Positions 9,259-18,573 are shown, counted from the first letter of the stretch. The stretch: 64,000 nt of DNA from Dasania marina DSM 21967 (GCF_000373485.1 NZ_KB891586.1:14734-78733), one strand, 5' to 3'. Made by a program: numbers and translations. The notes: generated from the sequence alone by a model not told the origin.

Positions 9259-9367
9259 TTCTGCTCCATTCCCTAGTCCTTCGCAATAGCATAATCACTC
9301 AGCAGTGCTAACCTTAAATAGATCCAACTCTGCCACTCTGTAATATTCATACGATGAGAGTAAGCCT

Positions 9368-11251
9368 ATGTCTGCTGTTGCCTGTCATGTCGCTATTATT
9401 AGTCACGATAAAGATTTCCGTGAGCACTGGTGCGCACAACTTAATCGCTGTGCGCTACAGCAAAAAAATGACCTCAATATCAGTTTTATAGCCAGCAGCT
9501 GTGACCAGGCCGCGACGCTGGCTAGCGATGACGGTTTACTGCAAGCGGTAGTCATAGATACAGCCACCATAGACCAGGCCCAACAATTATCCTCAAGCCT
9601 AAAAAAACTGCGAGCCGAGCTATCACAATTTTTAACCGTTGCCGATGCCAGCCCTATCGCCGACAACTTCGATGAGCTGTTTGCCCGCGACGAACACAAC
9701 TTCAATAATGTGTACCGCTTAATTCAGTCTGCCCTGCAAAAACGCGCCAGCACGCCCTTTGCCGATGCCCTGCGTGAGTATATCTACAGCGCCAAAGACT
9801 CCTGGCATACCCCCGGCCACGCCGGTGGCGACAGCCTGCGTAGCAGCCCCTGGATATCCGATTTTTATGCACTGATGGGCGAGCATGTATTTAATGCCGA
9901 CCTGTCCTGCTCGGTGCAATCGCTGGACTCATTAATGGACCCACAATCGGTAATGCAAGAGGCACAAAAGCTGGCGGCAAAAACCTTTGGCGCTAAGCAT
10001 ACTTTTTTTGTCACCAATGGCACCTCTACCGCCAACAAGGTGGTGGTACAACAACTGCTGGGCGGTGGCGGCAAAATATTGCTAGACCGAGGCAGCCACA
10101 AATCTATGCACCACGCGGTGATCATGTTTGGCATAGAGCCCATCTACCTCAACCCCAGCCTGCAACCTGAATACGGGGTTTATGGCCCGGTATGTCGCCG
10201 TGATATTTTAGCCGCCATAGACGCCAACCCCGACGCCAAACTGTTAGTGCTTACCTCGTGCACCTACGACGGCCTGTATTACGACTTAGCGCCTATTATT
10301 GAGGCTGCCCACGCTAAAAAAATTAAAGTGCTAATAGACGAAGCCTGGTATGCCCACGGCTATTTTCACCCCGCACTCAGGCCCAATGCCCTAGACTGCG
10401 GCGCCGATTACGTCACCCAAAGCACCCACAAAATGTTGTCGGCGTTTTCGCAGGCCAGCATGGTACACGTCGCCGACCCCGATTTTGATGAACACCGCTT
10501 TCAAGAAAATATCAATATGCACACCTCCACCAGCCCGCAATACTCCATGATTGCCAGCTTGGATGTGGCCCGCAAACAAATGAGCATGGAAGGCTACCAA
10601 CAACTCAGCCGCTGCTTGGCCATGTCTAAGCGGCTGCGGCTAGAGATCAATCAAACGCAGGTTTTTCGCGTATTAGAGCTGGAGGATTTACTCGCCCCCG
10701 AAGTACAAGGCGATGGTATACGCCTAGACCCCACCAAGGTCACCATAGACACCAGCGCCTCTAGCTACACCGGCAAGCAGTTGCAGCAATTGCTGTTTGA
10801 TCAATACGGCATACAGGTGGAAAAAACCACACACAACACCGTCTCGGTATTAGTCACCCTAGGCTCTACCGACAGCAAAGTGCTGCGCCTCATCCACGCC
10901 TTGCAGCAAATGGCCAGCACCGCTAAAACCCCCAGCAACACTAACCAAGTCATTCCCTTACCCGCCATGAGCGAACTCAAATGTTTACCTAAAGACGCCT
11001 ACTTTGGTGACACCGAAGACCAGCCCTTATTGGATGACAGCCAAAAGGTAAACCCCAGCCTAATAGGCCGCATCAGCGCCGACGAGTTAGTGCCCTACCC
11101 ACCGGGTATACCGCTACTAGTACCCGGCCAAGTGATCACCCAAGGCATAGCCGACTATTTATTACAGCTCATTAAAGGCAAACACGTAACCGAGGTACAT
11201 GGCTTAATTTACTTGGATGAAGAGCCTATGCTGCGTTTGGTGCGGGATTAA
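9368..11251 (+). CDS. Fold-I Orn/Lys/Arg decarboxylase family protein
   Basis: The 627-residue protein belongs to the inducible-type basic amino acid decarboxylases (LdcI/SpeC/AdiA group). Residues 1-125 form a receiver-like wing domain (VAIISHDKDFRE start). The aspartate-aminotransferase-fold core follows, with HTPGHAGGD (147-155), the PLP-stacking histidine near 244 (RGSHKSMHH), the PLP-pyridine aspartate 324 (LIDEAWYAHG) and the Schiff-base lysine 355 in STHKMLSAF. The C-terminal domain contains YPPGIPLLVPG. Product would be cadaverine, putrescine, agmatine or a related amine. It is shorter than the 710-750 residues of the E. coli enzymes. No antiporter gene of the CadB/PotE type is adjacent, which argues for biosynthesis rather than acid resistance. 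Substrate cannot be told from sequence alone. Confidence 0.87.
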   Translation: MSAVACHVAIISHDKDFREHWCAQLNRCALQQKNDLNISFIASSCDQAATLASDDGLLQAVVIDTATIDQAQQLSSSLKKLRAELSQFLTVADASPIADNFDELFARDEHNFNNVYRLIQSALQKRASTPFADALREYIYSAKDSWHTPGHAGGDSLRSSPWISDFYALMGEHVFNADLSCSVQSLDSLMDPQSVMQEAQKLAAKTFGAKHTFFVTNGTSTANKVVVQQLLGGGGKILLDRGSHKSMHHAVIMFGIEPIYLNPSLQPEYGVYGPVCRRDILAAIDANPDAKLLVLTSCTYDGLYYDLAPIIEAAHAKKIKVLIDEAWYAHGYFHPALRPNALDCGADYVTQSTHKMLSAFSQASMVHVADPDFDEHRFQENINMHTSTSPQYSMIASLDVARKQMSMEGYQQLSRCLAMSKRLRLEINQTQVFRVLELEDLLAPEVQGDGIRLDPTKVTIDTSASSYTGKQLQQLLFDQYGIQVEKTTHNTVSVLVTLGSTDSKVLRLIHALQQMASTAKTPSNTNQVIPLPAMSELKCLPKDAYFGDTEDQPLLDDSQKVNPSLIGRISADELVPYPPGIPLLVPGQVITQGIADYLLQLIKGKHVTEVHGLIYLDEEPMLRLVRD

Positions 11252-11348
11252 CTCACAACGGCTTATGGGGCTATTGATTTTTTAGAGCGACTACCTTGTC
11301 GGTGACCTTGTGGCTGACCCTGTTAGCGCTAGAGCCTAGATCTTAGAT

Positions 11349-11388
11349 CCATAGGTCCATAGGTCCATAGAACCATAGAACCATAGAA
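11349..11388. repeat. Five tandem 8-bp repeats (CCATAGGT/CCATAGAA)
   Basis: Two copies of CCATAGGT (11349-11364) run directly into three copies of CCATAGAA (11365-11388). The flanks carry TAGAGCCTAG and TAGATC/TCTAGATT echoes. The array is in the 343-bp gap before the TrmY-like gene. Function unknown. Confidence 0.8.
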
Positions 11389-11412
11389 TCTAGATTAATA
11401 GAGCCTAGCCCT

Positions 11413-11526
11413 ATGGTGAACACTGCAGTTGCAGAATTTACCAAAGCAGCGATAATAGCCGCCATCGAATCAGCCGCCGCCAAACATAACCACCATGGCT
11501 GCACCCTGACCCCACGTACACTGTGA
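11413..11526 (+). CDS. Possible small ORF of 37 residues
   Basis: An ATG-to-TGA frame encodes 37 residues beginning MVNTAVAEFTKAAIIAAIES and ending HGCTLTPRTL. It is alanine-rich and could form a helix. There is no convincing ribosome-binding site and I recognise no family. It could equally be the eroded start of a lost gene or chance coding. The rest of the gap 11252-11594 holds the 8-bp repeat array and nothing else I can name. Confidence 0.22.
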   Translation: MVNTAVAEFTKAAIIAAIESAAAKHNHHGCTLTPRTL

Positions 11527-11594
11527 TGACGCCATCAGTTGTCATCTCATAATATAAACACGTCAACCACAGCTATCAGCAACCGGTAAATTCC

Positions 11595-12188
11595 ATGCGC
11601 GCCTTTGTTTTACGAGCTCGATCCGCACCTACCGACAGCCAAAAATTATTAGCCGCCGTCGGCCAAGAAGCACACAGCGAAATTATCGCGCACACCCTGA
11701 TGAATGCTATTTTTGTGGCGCAATCACACCGCGACGACGTTATTGTCCATATCGTATTAGAAAGCACGCAGGATTTTTCCCGCACGGTAAGCTTTAATTC
11801 CAATGAAATACGTAATATTGGCGGCTTCCATGAGCAGGCCCTATTACAAAAAGTGGCACAGGCACTGGACGTATCAAAGGGCATGGGCAAGGAACAGCAA
11901 CGCCAAGTGGAAGCGGGCATTAGTGTACGCACCATCAGCTTTGAAAAACTGGTGCAAGAGTTAGCAGAAGATTATCAACTGTTTGTGATGGATAAAAAAG
12001 GCACCGCTATCCGCGAGCAAGCCTTTGACGGTAACCCCTGCTTCCTACTCACCGACCATATTCCCATGCCGAAAAAAAGTTTTAATAGTTTGAAACGCCT
12101 AGGCGCAGAAAAAATTAACTTAGGCCCCAAGATGCTATTTGCCTCACAGTGCGTGGTGCTAATTCACAATGAACTGGACTGCCAGTAA
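11595..12188 (+). CDS. trmY: TrmY-like pseudouridine N1-methyltransferase (SPOUT)
   Basis: The 197-residue protein matches the DUF358/TrmY family, whose archaeal members methylate pseudouridine 54 of tRNA at N1. Visible support is the MRAFVLRARSAPT start, the conserved IRNIGGFHE segment near residue 75, and the trefoil-knot end with FLLTDHIPMPKK and LGPKMLFASQCVVLIHNELD. The family is mostly archaeal, with a scattered set of proteobacterial members (for example in vibrios) that are annotated only as putative. Bacterial tRNAs normally carry 5-methyluridine or ribothymidine at position 54, so the bacterial substrate is unclear. It stands about 100 bp before another methyltransferase gene on the same strand. 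Confidence 0.85.
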   Translation: MRAFVLRARSAPTDSQKLLAAVGQEAHSEIIAHTLMNAIFVAQSHRDDVIVHIVLESTQDFSRTVSFNSNEIRNIGGFHEQALLQKVAQALDVSKGMGKEQQRQVEAGISVRTISFEKLVQELAEDYQLFVMDKKGTAIREQAFDGNPCFLLTDHIPMPKKSFNSLKRLGAEKINLGPKMLFASQCVVLIHNELDCQ

Positions 12189-12287
12189 TAGCAGCAGCTA
12201 ATAGATTCAAACGATTTTAATTATCATCTTAGTTAGGTTTTTAAATAACCTTCATCAGATCACCAGCTAGCAACGAAAATACTTTAT

Positions 12288-13469
12288 ATGCCAAAAGCCA
12301 ACGACAGTACCGCGCAAGATTTTTTACAGCAAGTATCCGCCAGCCTAGAGCAGAAGAACCTGGTAAAACTGCTGCTAGGTAAATACCGCGGTAGCGATAA
12401 AGAGTTACAACGCTTAACCATGCGTCCTATAACACTGCGTAATGAAGCCGCTATCTCCTGTGTTTACACTTATAAAACCAACACTATCACCAAGAACTTC
12501 CCGCCCGCTGAAGCGTTAACATTGATAACGGAGCTGCTACAAAGTGATTTTAAAAGCGCACACCTACATACTGACACGGTAGAAACCCAGCTTAACATCA
12601 GCAAAAAAGGCAAGGCCAGCATCAGCAGCCACAAGGCCCAACAAAATGCCCCCAGCAGCCAACAGCACAATCGCGAGAAGAAGCGCTATATCGACATTAA
12701 ACGGCCTTTTTTAACAGCCTTAGGCGTTACCGATCAGCAACAGCAACTGATACCGTCGATGTCACGCAAATGGAAACAAATTAATAAGTTTATCGAGGTG
12801 TTCAGTCAGGCCCTAGACAGTTCACCTGCGCCTAAAGACACAGCCTTACAGGTGGTTGATTTTGGCTCTGGCAAGGGCTACTTAACCTTTGCCATCCATG
12901 ACTATTTACGTCATAGCCTAGGTAACCCCTGCCTAGTTACCGGCGTTGAACTGCGCCAGGAATTAGCTGACTTGTGCAATAACACCGCTAAAAAACTGGA
13001 ACAAACTGGCCTGGAATTTGTTTGTGGTGACGTCAAAACCCATGCGCCTAGCCACACCGATGTGATGATAGCCTTGCATGCCTGTGATACCGCCACCGAC
13101 TATGCCATCAACTACGGCATTCAGGCTGGCGCCTCTATCATCATGTGTTCGCCTTGCTGCCATAAACAAATACGCCCACAAATGCAAAGCCCGGCGCTGT
13201 TTAAACCCATGCTGCAATACGGTGTGCACTTAGGCCAAGAAGCCGAAATGGTGACCGACTCCTTACGCGCCCTGCTCTTAGAAGCCCATGGCTATAGCAC
13301 CAAGGTCTTTGAATTTATCAGCCTAGAGCACACCAACAAAAACAAAATGATCCTGGCGGTAAAAAGAACGACGCCGGTAGACAATAGCGAAGTGTTACAA
13401 CAGATCGCTGCTATAAAAGAGTTTTATGGCATTAGTGAGCATTGTTTGGAAAGTTTATTGGCGCAATAA
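12288..13469 (+). CDS. Class I SAM-dependent methyltransferase (Methyltransf_32 type)
   Basis: The 393-residue protein has an N-terminal region of about 130 residues without a familiar fold and a Rossmann methyltransferase domain from about 165 to 330. The SAM-binding motif I is VVDFGSGKGYLTFAIHDYL, followed by a GVELR acidic loop, FVCGDVKTH, and the ALHACDTATDYAI and CSPCCHKQIRPQ segments characteristic of the METTL25/RRNAD1-like Methyltransf_32 family. Homologues are widespread in gammaproteobacteria as 'SAM-dependent methyltransferase' with no settled substrate; an RNA target is plausible because of the Cys-Cys motif and the neighbouring TrmY-like gene. The two genes are 99 bp apart and may be co-transcribed. 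Confidence 0.85.
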   Translation: MPKANDSTAQDFLQQVSASLEQKNLVKLLLGKYRGSDKELQRLTMRPITLRNEAAISCVYTYKTNTITKNFPPAEALTLITELLQSDFKSAHLHTDTVETQLNISKKGKASISSHKAQQNAPSSQQHNREKKRYIDIKRPFLTALGVTDQQQQLIPSMSRKWKQINKFIEVFSQALDSSPAPKDTALQVVDFGSGKGYLTFAIHDYLRHSLGNPCLVTGVELRQELADLCNNTAKKLEQTGLEFVCGDVKTHAPSHTDVMIALHACDTATDYAINYGIQAGASIIMCSPCCHKQIRPQMQSPALFKPMLQYGVHLGQEAEMVTDSLRALLLEAHGYSTKVFEFISLEHTNKNKMILAVKRTTPVDNSEVLQQIAAIKEFYGISEHCLESLLAQ

Positions 13470-13503
13470 CACGTACCCCAAACTTGCTCTATAAGCGCAA
13501 AAC

Positions 13504-13679
13504 TCATTGACGCTTGTTATAAAAGTGCTGCTGAATCGTTTCTCTAAAAGCCTGATGGCAGCGCAAGCAATTATTTTGTATTACTGCAAATTGCTCAATA
13601 ACTGCAGCACCATCTTCACGACCCGCTGCTTCTGAGAAAGCTTTCACGCGACTCTATCTTTACGTGCTTCGGGGGTAAA
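13504..13679 (-). pseudogene. Frameshifted 3' remnant of a cytochrome c'-like gene
   Basis: Read on the minus strand, a frame ending at TGA 13504-13506 encodes VKAFSEAAG...FAVIQNNCLRCHQAFRE..., that is, a CxxCH haem-binding motif (13555-13569) about 20 residues from the C-terminus, as in class II cytochromes c. Just upstream the open frame is lost to a stop, but the neighbouring frame gives FTPEARKDRV, which joins sensibly onto KAFSEA if one frameshift is allowed. Further upstream I find no start, signal peptide or continuation. The remainder of the 13470-13810 gap shows nothing else. It is a decayed gene rather than a functional small protein. Confidence 0.6.
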
Positions 13680-13810
13680 CTATGCGTTTTGTTATGGCTA
13701 AACGCCCAAAATTAAAAGATAGCAGTCAGCCATCACCTTGTTGCGGATAGGTATTTTTCAATAATTTAGTATGGTGCTGTCCCGCATAATCCCGTCCTAA
13801 TCCTTATTGA

Positions 13811-15145
13811 TTAGCGCAACCAAGGCATTAGCAAAGTAATCAAAACTATGCAGATTACATTTAAAAACAACCCCACCCTAATCATTTGTCTTTGCATGAC
13901 TAGGCCAGTGCCGTACACAATCGCATTGGGCGGTGTTGCAACAGGCAACATAAATGCACAGGAGGCAGCAACCGCGATAGCGATAGACAGCAACTCCGGC
14001 GATACGCCAATTTGCGATTGCGGTAGCGAATAGAAAATAGGAATGAGTAACGCAGCACTGGCGGTATTACTGGCCAGCTCGGTTAAAAATATCATCAGCG
14101 CAACCGCTAAAGCCAAAAAAAGCAACGCAGAGCCGCCAGCAAATATGGCGACTAACTGATCGGCCAAAAAAGTGCTTGCCCCGGTTTTGGCCAGTACAAC
14201 ACTCAGCGTAATGCCGCCGCCAAATAACAGTAACACGCCCCAGTCCGTCGAACTCTCTAACTCTTTCCATTTCAGCAAGCCCGAGGCCAACAATACGATG
14301 ATGGCAGTTAGGGCAACAATGGTATCGAAACTTTGCGTAATATCCAGCCATTCGCTAATGGGCTTGCTCATCAGCCAGCAACTCACAACGGCTATAAAAA
14401 TAAATAGCACCCACCAAGTTTGCTGCCCCCAAGGCGTTACCTCTAGAGTTTTATCTGACATTGCTGGCAGCTGTGGCCGTATACATAACCATAGAGTGAG
14501 TATCATTGCTGGCAACAACACAATTACCAGTGGCACACCAATAGCCATCCACTCAACAAAGTCCAAGCCCAAAATCGATGCGGCAATGGCATTGGGCGGG
14601 CTGCCCACTATTGTACCTATACCGCCTATATTAGCGCTGTAGGCAATACCCAGTAATACAAAAGTAAAAGTGGCCCGATAATGCTCTTTATCCAGGTTGG
14701 CTAGTAGGCCAAACACTATAGGTAACATCATCACCGCCGTGGCGGTGTTACTAATCCACATACTCAGAAAAGCGGTCGCAACAAACAGTAAAACAATGGC
14801 AACAATAAGACGGCCGCGGGCAAGTTTTATCACATGTAAAGCCAGCCATTGGTCCAAGCCCTGCTTACGCATGGCAGCGGCTAAAGCAAAGCCTCCTAAA
14901 AACAGGAATATTATAGGATCGGCAAAACTCACTAACGCTTCGTCTATAGAAAGCACACCTGAGATTGCCGCAACTATAGGCACTAGCAACGCCGTAGCGG
15001 TGATATGAATCGCCTCAGTAACCCACAGTATTGCGATCAAGCTCAATATCGCTAAGCCCTTAGCCAAAGCAGGCTCCAAACCACTGCCCCAGTAAACCGT
15101 TAAAGCTACCGCAACAGCAACGGCTATCAATAGCACTACCCGCAA
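13811..15145 (-). CDS. DASS/SLC13-family sodium-coupled anion symporter
   Basis: This is a polytopic inner-membrane carrier with about eleven to thirteen hydrophobic segments. The two SNT motifs that bind sodium and substrate are both present, ISNTATAVMM in the first repeat and ASNTASAALL in the second, so it belongs to the divalent anion:Na+ symporters that import succinate, malate, other dicarboxylates or sulfate. I place the start at a TTG (444 residues) because AGGGGAG sits six bases upstream of it. A frame extending to 15172 would also have to start at a TTG and would put this Shine-Dalgarno inside the coding region. The gene stands alone, divergent from mutS. Confidence 0.88.
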   Translation of the reverse strand: MRVVLLIAVAVAVALTVYWGSGLEPALAKGLAILSLIAILWVTEAIHITATALLVPIVAAISGVLSIDEALVSFADPIIFLFLGGFALAAAMRKQGLDQWLALHVIKLARGRLIVAIVLLFVATAFLSMWISNTATAVMMLPIVFGLLANLDKEHYRATFTFVLLGIAYSANIGGIGTIVGSPPNAIAASILGLDFVEWMAIGVPLVIVLLPAMILTLWLCIRPQLPAMSDKTLEVTPWGQQTWWVLFIFIAVVSCWLMSKPISEWLDITQSFDTIVALTAIIVLLASGLLKWKELESSTDWGVLLLFGGGITLSVVLAKTGASTFLADQLVAIFAGGSALLFLALAVALMIFLTELASNTASAALLIPIFYSLPQSQIGVSPELLSIAIAVAASCAFMLPVATPPNAIVYGTGLVMQRQMIRVGLFLNVICIVLITLLMPWLR

Positions 15146-15428
15146 TGAATACTCTCCCCTAAGACATGCCAAAGTTGGCTCTAATTATAAATCAGTAGGC
15201 TGAATGGTATTCTCAGCGCGGAATCCTTGCCGACAGAAAATAAACCAACGATCGTGTAAAGCCAATAGGTCTAGCTAAGCTAATAGTTCATGCTAAGAAA
15301 GTGTAATACCTTCTCACCACCCTTGCCGTCAGTAAAGCATTTCACCCACCCCATACAAATTACGTCCCATTTATCGTAACATCCCCACCCTAATACCTTC
15401 TTTAACCCAAATAATGACGAAGCCTTAA

Positions 15429-18038
15429 ATGACTGCACCTACTGCCACCGCCCAACACACGCCTATGATGCAGCAATACCTTAAAATTAAGGCTCAGCAC
15501 CCTCAGGAGTTGGTGTTTTACCGCATGGGTGATTTTTACGAGATTTTTTTCGATGATGCGAAATTAGCCTCCGAAGTGCTGGACATCACCTTAACCGCAC
15601 GGGGTAAGTCGGGCGGCGAACCTATTCCTATGGCAGGCATACCCTATCACTCCGCTGATGGCTATTTGGCGAAGCTAGTGAAGCACGGCATTTCGGTGGC
15701 TATCTGTGAGCAAGTGGGCGACCCGTCCACCAGCAAGGGGCCGGTAGAGCGCAAGGTCATGCGCATCGTCACCCCTGGCACGGTGAGTGATGAAGCCTTA
15801 TTAGAAGACAGACGCGACAACCTGCTGCTGGCCATTAACCAGCACGGCGAGCGCTACGGCGTAGCCAGCTTGGATATAGGCAGCGGCCGCTTTCAGGTGT
15901 TTGAGGTAGAGGGCTTGGATGCGGTATTAGGCGAAGTGCAACGCCTAGACCCTGCCGAGATTTTAATACCCGACAGCTTGGACAATAGCTCGACCTTTAC
16001 CCGCAAAGGTTTGCGCCGCCGCCCGGTGTGGGAGTTTGAGTTGGAAACCGCCGAGCGCTTATTAACCCAGCAATTTCACACTAAAGATTTAACCGGTTTT
16101 GGTTGCGCTGATTTACCCTTAGCGATTAGCTCGGCGGGCTGCCTGCTGCAATATGCGCAAGAAACTCAGCGCACCGCCCTGCCTCATATACAAAACATTA
16201 TTCATGAGAAGCGTGAAGACAGCGTAATTTTAGACGCTGCCACCCGCCGCAATCTAGAGATAGACATCAACCTCAATGGCGAAAGCGGGTACACCCTGCA
16301 GTGGATTATGGACCGCTGCAAAACCGCCATGGGCAGCCGCCTGTTACGCCGTTGGCTGAACCGTCCGCTGGCCAATATACAGCTTATAGGCCAGCGCCAA
16401 GATGCCATTCAAGCGCTGCTGCACAACTACCACTTTGAAAGCCTGCGCGAGATACTCAAGCCGGTAGGCGATATGGAGCGTATTTTAGCGCGCGTGGCCC
16501 TGCGCTCGGCTAGGCCCCGTGACTTATCGCGGCTATTACAATCCTTATCGGTGTTACCGGCTCTGCAACAGCACTGCCAAGATATTAGCGCCGCCCAAAT
16601 ACAGCAATTGGCCCAGCAGGCGGGCATCTACCCCGAAACCACCGAGCTGCTAGACCGAGCAATAATTGAAAACCCACCGGTAGTGATACGCGACGGCGGT
16701 GTGATTGCCGAAGGCTACGACGCCGAGCTGGATGAGCTGCGCGCATTGAGCAGCAACGCAGGCCAATTCTTAATCGACTTAGAAACCCGCGAACGCGAGC
16801 GCACCGGCATCGCTACCTTAAAAGTGGGTTATAACCGGGTACACGGCTACTTTATAGAAATCAGCAAAGGTCAGGCCGGCAAAGCCCCCGTCGAGTATTT
16901 GCGCAGGCAAACCCTAAAAAACGCCGAGCGCTACATCACCCCCGAGCTAAAAACCTTTGAAGATAAAGCCCTCAGCGCCAAAAGCCGCGCCCTTAGCCGT
17001 GAAAAAATGCTGTATGAAGAGCTAATCGAAAACCTCAACCAGCAGCTGCGCCAATTACAAGACACCGCCGCCGCCTTGTCGGAGCTGGATGTGCTGGCTA
17101 ACCTAGCCGAGCGCGCCGATCAGCTCACCCTATGCCGCCCCAACTTTGTAGAGCAACCCTGCATTAACATCGTGCAAGGACGCCACTTGGTGGTGGAGGC
17201 GGTGATGGACGCCCCCTTTATCCCCAACGACGTTAAGCTGGACGACAGCCGCCGTATGCTGATAGTCACAGGCCCAAACATGGGTGGTAAGTCTACCTAT
17301 ATGCGCCAAACCGCGGTGATCACGCTACTGGCCCATGTCGGCAGCTTTGTACCGGCACAGGCGGCTACCCTGGGCTTAACCGATCAAATCTTTACCCGCA
17401 TAGGCTCTGCGGATGACCTGGCCGGTGGCCGCTCTACCTTTATGGTAGAGATGACCGAAACCGCCAATATTCTGCATAACGCCAGCGAACGCAGCTTGGT
17501 GTTAATGGATGAAATAGGCCGCGGCACCAGCACCTTCGACGGCCTATCGCTGGCCTGGGCTGCGGCCATACACCTGGCCGAGCAAGTTAAAGCCTTTACC
17601 TTGTTCGCCACCCATTATTTTGAGCTAACCGCCCTACCCGACAGCTACGCGCAAGTGAGCAACGTGCACTTGGATGCCACCGAACACAACGACCACATCG
17701 TATTTTTACACAGCATACAAGAAGGCCCAGCCAGCAAGAGCTACGGCTTACAGGTTGCCAAGCTCGCCGGTATACCTAAGCAGGTAGTCGATGCAGCTAA
17801 GCAGAAGTTACAAGATCTGGAAAGCGGCTCAGCAGCCGAGGGCTCGCAGCCGGTAGCCTCCGCTATACCAGCACCTGCATCTGCGCCCAAGGCAGCAGCC
17901 GCTGTTAGCAGCTCGCCGCAACCCGATATGTTTGCGGTGGCTGAGCACCCAGCTATTAGTAAGCTTAATAACATCAACCCCGACAACCTCACCGCCAAAC
18001 AAGCGTTGGATTTATTGTATGAGCTAAAAAAGCTATAA
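15429..18038 (+). CDS. mutS: DNA mismatch repair protein MutS
   Basis: The 869-residue protein is full length. The mismatch-reading Phe-X-Glu is Phe36-Tyr37-Glu38 in MGDFYEIFF. Connector, core and clamp domains follow. The ATPase domain has Walker [15 protein letters not shown] near residue 616-629, Walker [17 protein letters not shown] and the conserved [10 protein letters not shown] Pro/Ala-rich linker (about 795-835) precedes the small C-terminal tetramerisation helix region ending [10 protein letters not shown]. MutS recognises mispairs and recruits MutL. The mutS-fdxA-rpoS neighbourhood is the Pseudomonas arrangement. The 256 bp upstream (15173-15428) is gene-free and I see no distinct element in it. 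Confidence 0.98.
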   Translation: MTAPTATAQHTPMMQQYLKIKAQHPQELVFYRMGDFYEIFFDDAKLASEVLDITLTARGKSGGEPIPMAGIPYHSADGYLAKLVKHGISVAICEQVGDPSTSKGPVERKVMRIVTPGTVSDEALLEDRRDNLLLAINQHGERYGVASLDIGSGRFQVFEVEGLDAVLGEVQRLDPAEILIPDSLDNSSTFTRKGLRRRPVWEFELETAERLLTQQFHTKDLTGFGCADLPLAISSAGCLLQYAQETQRTALPHIQNIIHEKREDSVILDAATRRNLEIDINLNGESGYTLQWIMDRCKTAMGSRLLRRWLNRPLANIQLIGQRQDAIQALLHNYHFESLREILKPVGDMERILARVALRSARPRDLSRLLQSLSVLPALQQHCQDISAAQIQQLAQQAGIYPETTELLDRAIIENPPVVIRDGGVIAEGYDAELDELRALSSNAGQFLIDLETRERERTGIATLKVGYNRVHGYFIEISKGQAGKAPVEYLRRQTLKNAERYITPELKTFEDKALSAKSRALSREKMLYEELIENLNQQLRQLQDTAAALSELDVLANLAERADQLTLCRPNFVEQPCINIVQGRHLVVEAVMDAPFIPNDVKLDDSRRMLIVTGPNMGGKSTYMRQTAVITLLAHVGSFVPAQAATLGLTDQIFTRIGSADDLAGGRSTFMVEMTETANILHNASERSLVLMDEIGRGTSTFDGLSLAWAAAIHLAEQVKAFTLFATHYFELTALPDSYAQVSNVHLDATEHNDHIVFLHSIQEGPASKSYGLQVAKLAGIPKQVVDAAKQKLQDLESGSAAEGSQPVASAIPAPASAPKAAAAVSSSPQPDMFAVAEHPAISKLNNINPDNLTAKQALDLLYELKKL

Positions 18039-18043
18039 GCGTC

Positions 18044-18097
18044 AAGCTGCAAGCCGCAAGAAATTACTTACCACTTACAGCTTGTGGCTTGTGGCTT
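18044..18097. repeat. Hairpin of imperfect CAAGC/GGCTT repeats after mutS
   Basis: A 17-base arm built of repeats (18044-18060, AAGCTGCAAGCCGCAAG) pairs over its whole length with 18081-18097 (CTTGTGGCTTGTGGCTT) when G-U pairs are allowed, with a 20-base loop. It lies directly after the mutS stop codon. There is no T-run, so it may protect the mRNA 3' end rather than terminate. Repeats of this AAGCTGCAAGCCGCAAG style are common between genes in pseudomonad-like genomes. Confidence 0.65.
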
Positions 18098-18174
18098 CAT
18101 TAATTTGATGATGATAAACTGCGCGCCGTTGCCGATGGCAGCTTAGATTAGCGTTTAGGATTAGAGGCAAAACC

Positions 18175-18498
18175 ATGACATTCGTAGTTGGCGAGAACTG
18201 TATCAAGTGCAAACACACAGACTGTGTGGAAGTATGCCCTGTGGACTGTTTTTATGAAGGCCCAAACTTTCTTGTCATTCACCCCGACGAGTGCATAGAT
18301 TGCGCCCTATGTGAGCCCGAGTGCCCCGTAGACGCGATTTACTCTGAGGATGAGCTGCCCGAAGATCAGCTGGCGTTTTTAGAGCTCAATGCCGAGCTGG
18401 CAGAAGTATGGCCTAACATCACCGAGATGAAAGAAGGCCCAGCCGATGCCGAAGAATGGGACGGTAAACCCAACAAGTTAAAACTGCTAGAGCGCTAA
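18175..18498 (+). CDS. fdxA: Seven-iron ferredoxin FdxA ([3Fe-4S][4Fe-4S])
   Basis: The 107-residue protein carries cysteines at 9, 12, 17, 21, 25, 40, 43, 46 and 50, the pattern of Azotobacter-type ferredoxin I with one 3Fe-4S and one 4Fe-4S cluster. The acidic C-terminal half ([25 protein letters not shown]) is typical. It is a cytoplasmic electron carrier. It sits between mutS and the convergent rpoS, the usual pseudomonad location. It ends before two REP-like palindromes and a bidirectional terminator. Confidence 0.96.
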   Translation: MTFVVGENCIKCKHTDCVEVCPVDCFYEGPNFLVIHPDECIDCALCEPECPVDAIYSEDELPEDQLAFLELNAELAEVWPNITEMKEGPADAEEWDGKPNKLKLLER

Positions 18499-18515
18499 GC
18501 GAAAAGTGTGAGTCT

Positions 18516-18573
18516 TTCCGGCCTCCGAGCCGGAATCCAGCTGTTGAATATGGATACCGGCTTTCGCCGGTAT
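18516..18573. repeat. Two REP-like palindromes downstream of fdxA
   Basis: The first is TTCCGGC/GCCGGAA (18516-18522 with 18529-18535); the second is ATACCGGC/GCCGGTAT with loop TTTC (18554-18561 with 18566-18573), followed by GACA. The second matches the family at 178-290. The two lie head to head 18 bases apart, in the way REP elements often pair. Confidence 0.75.
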
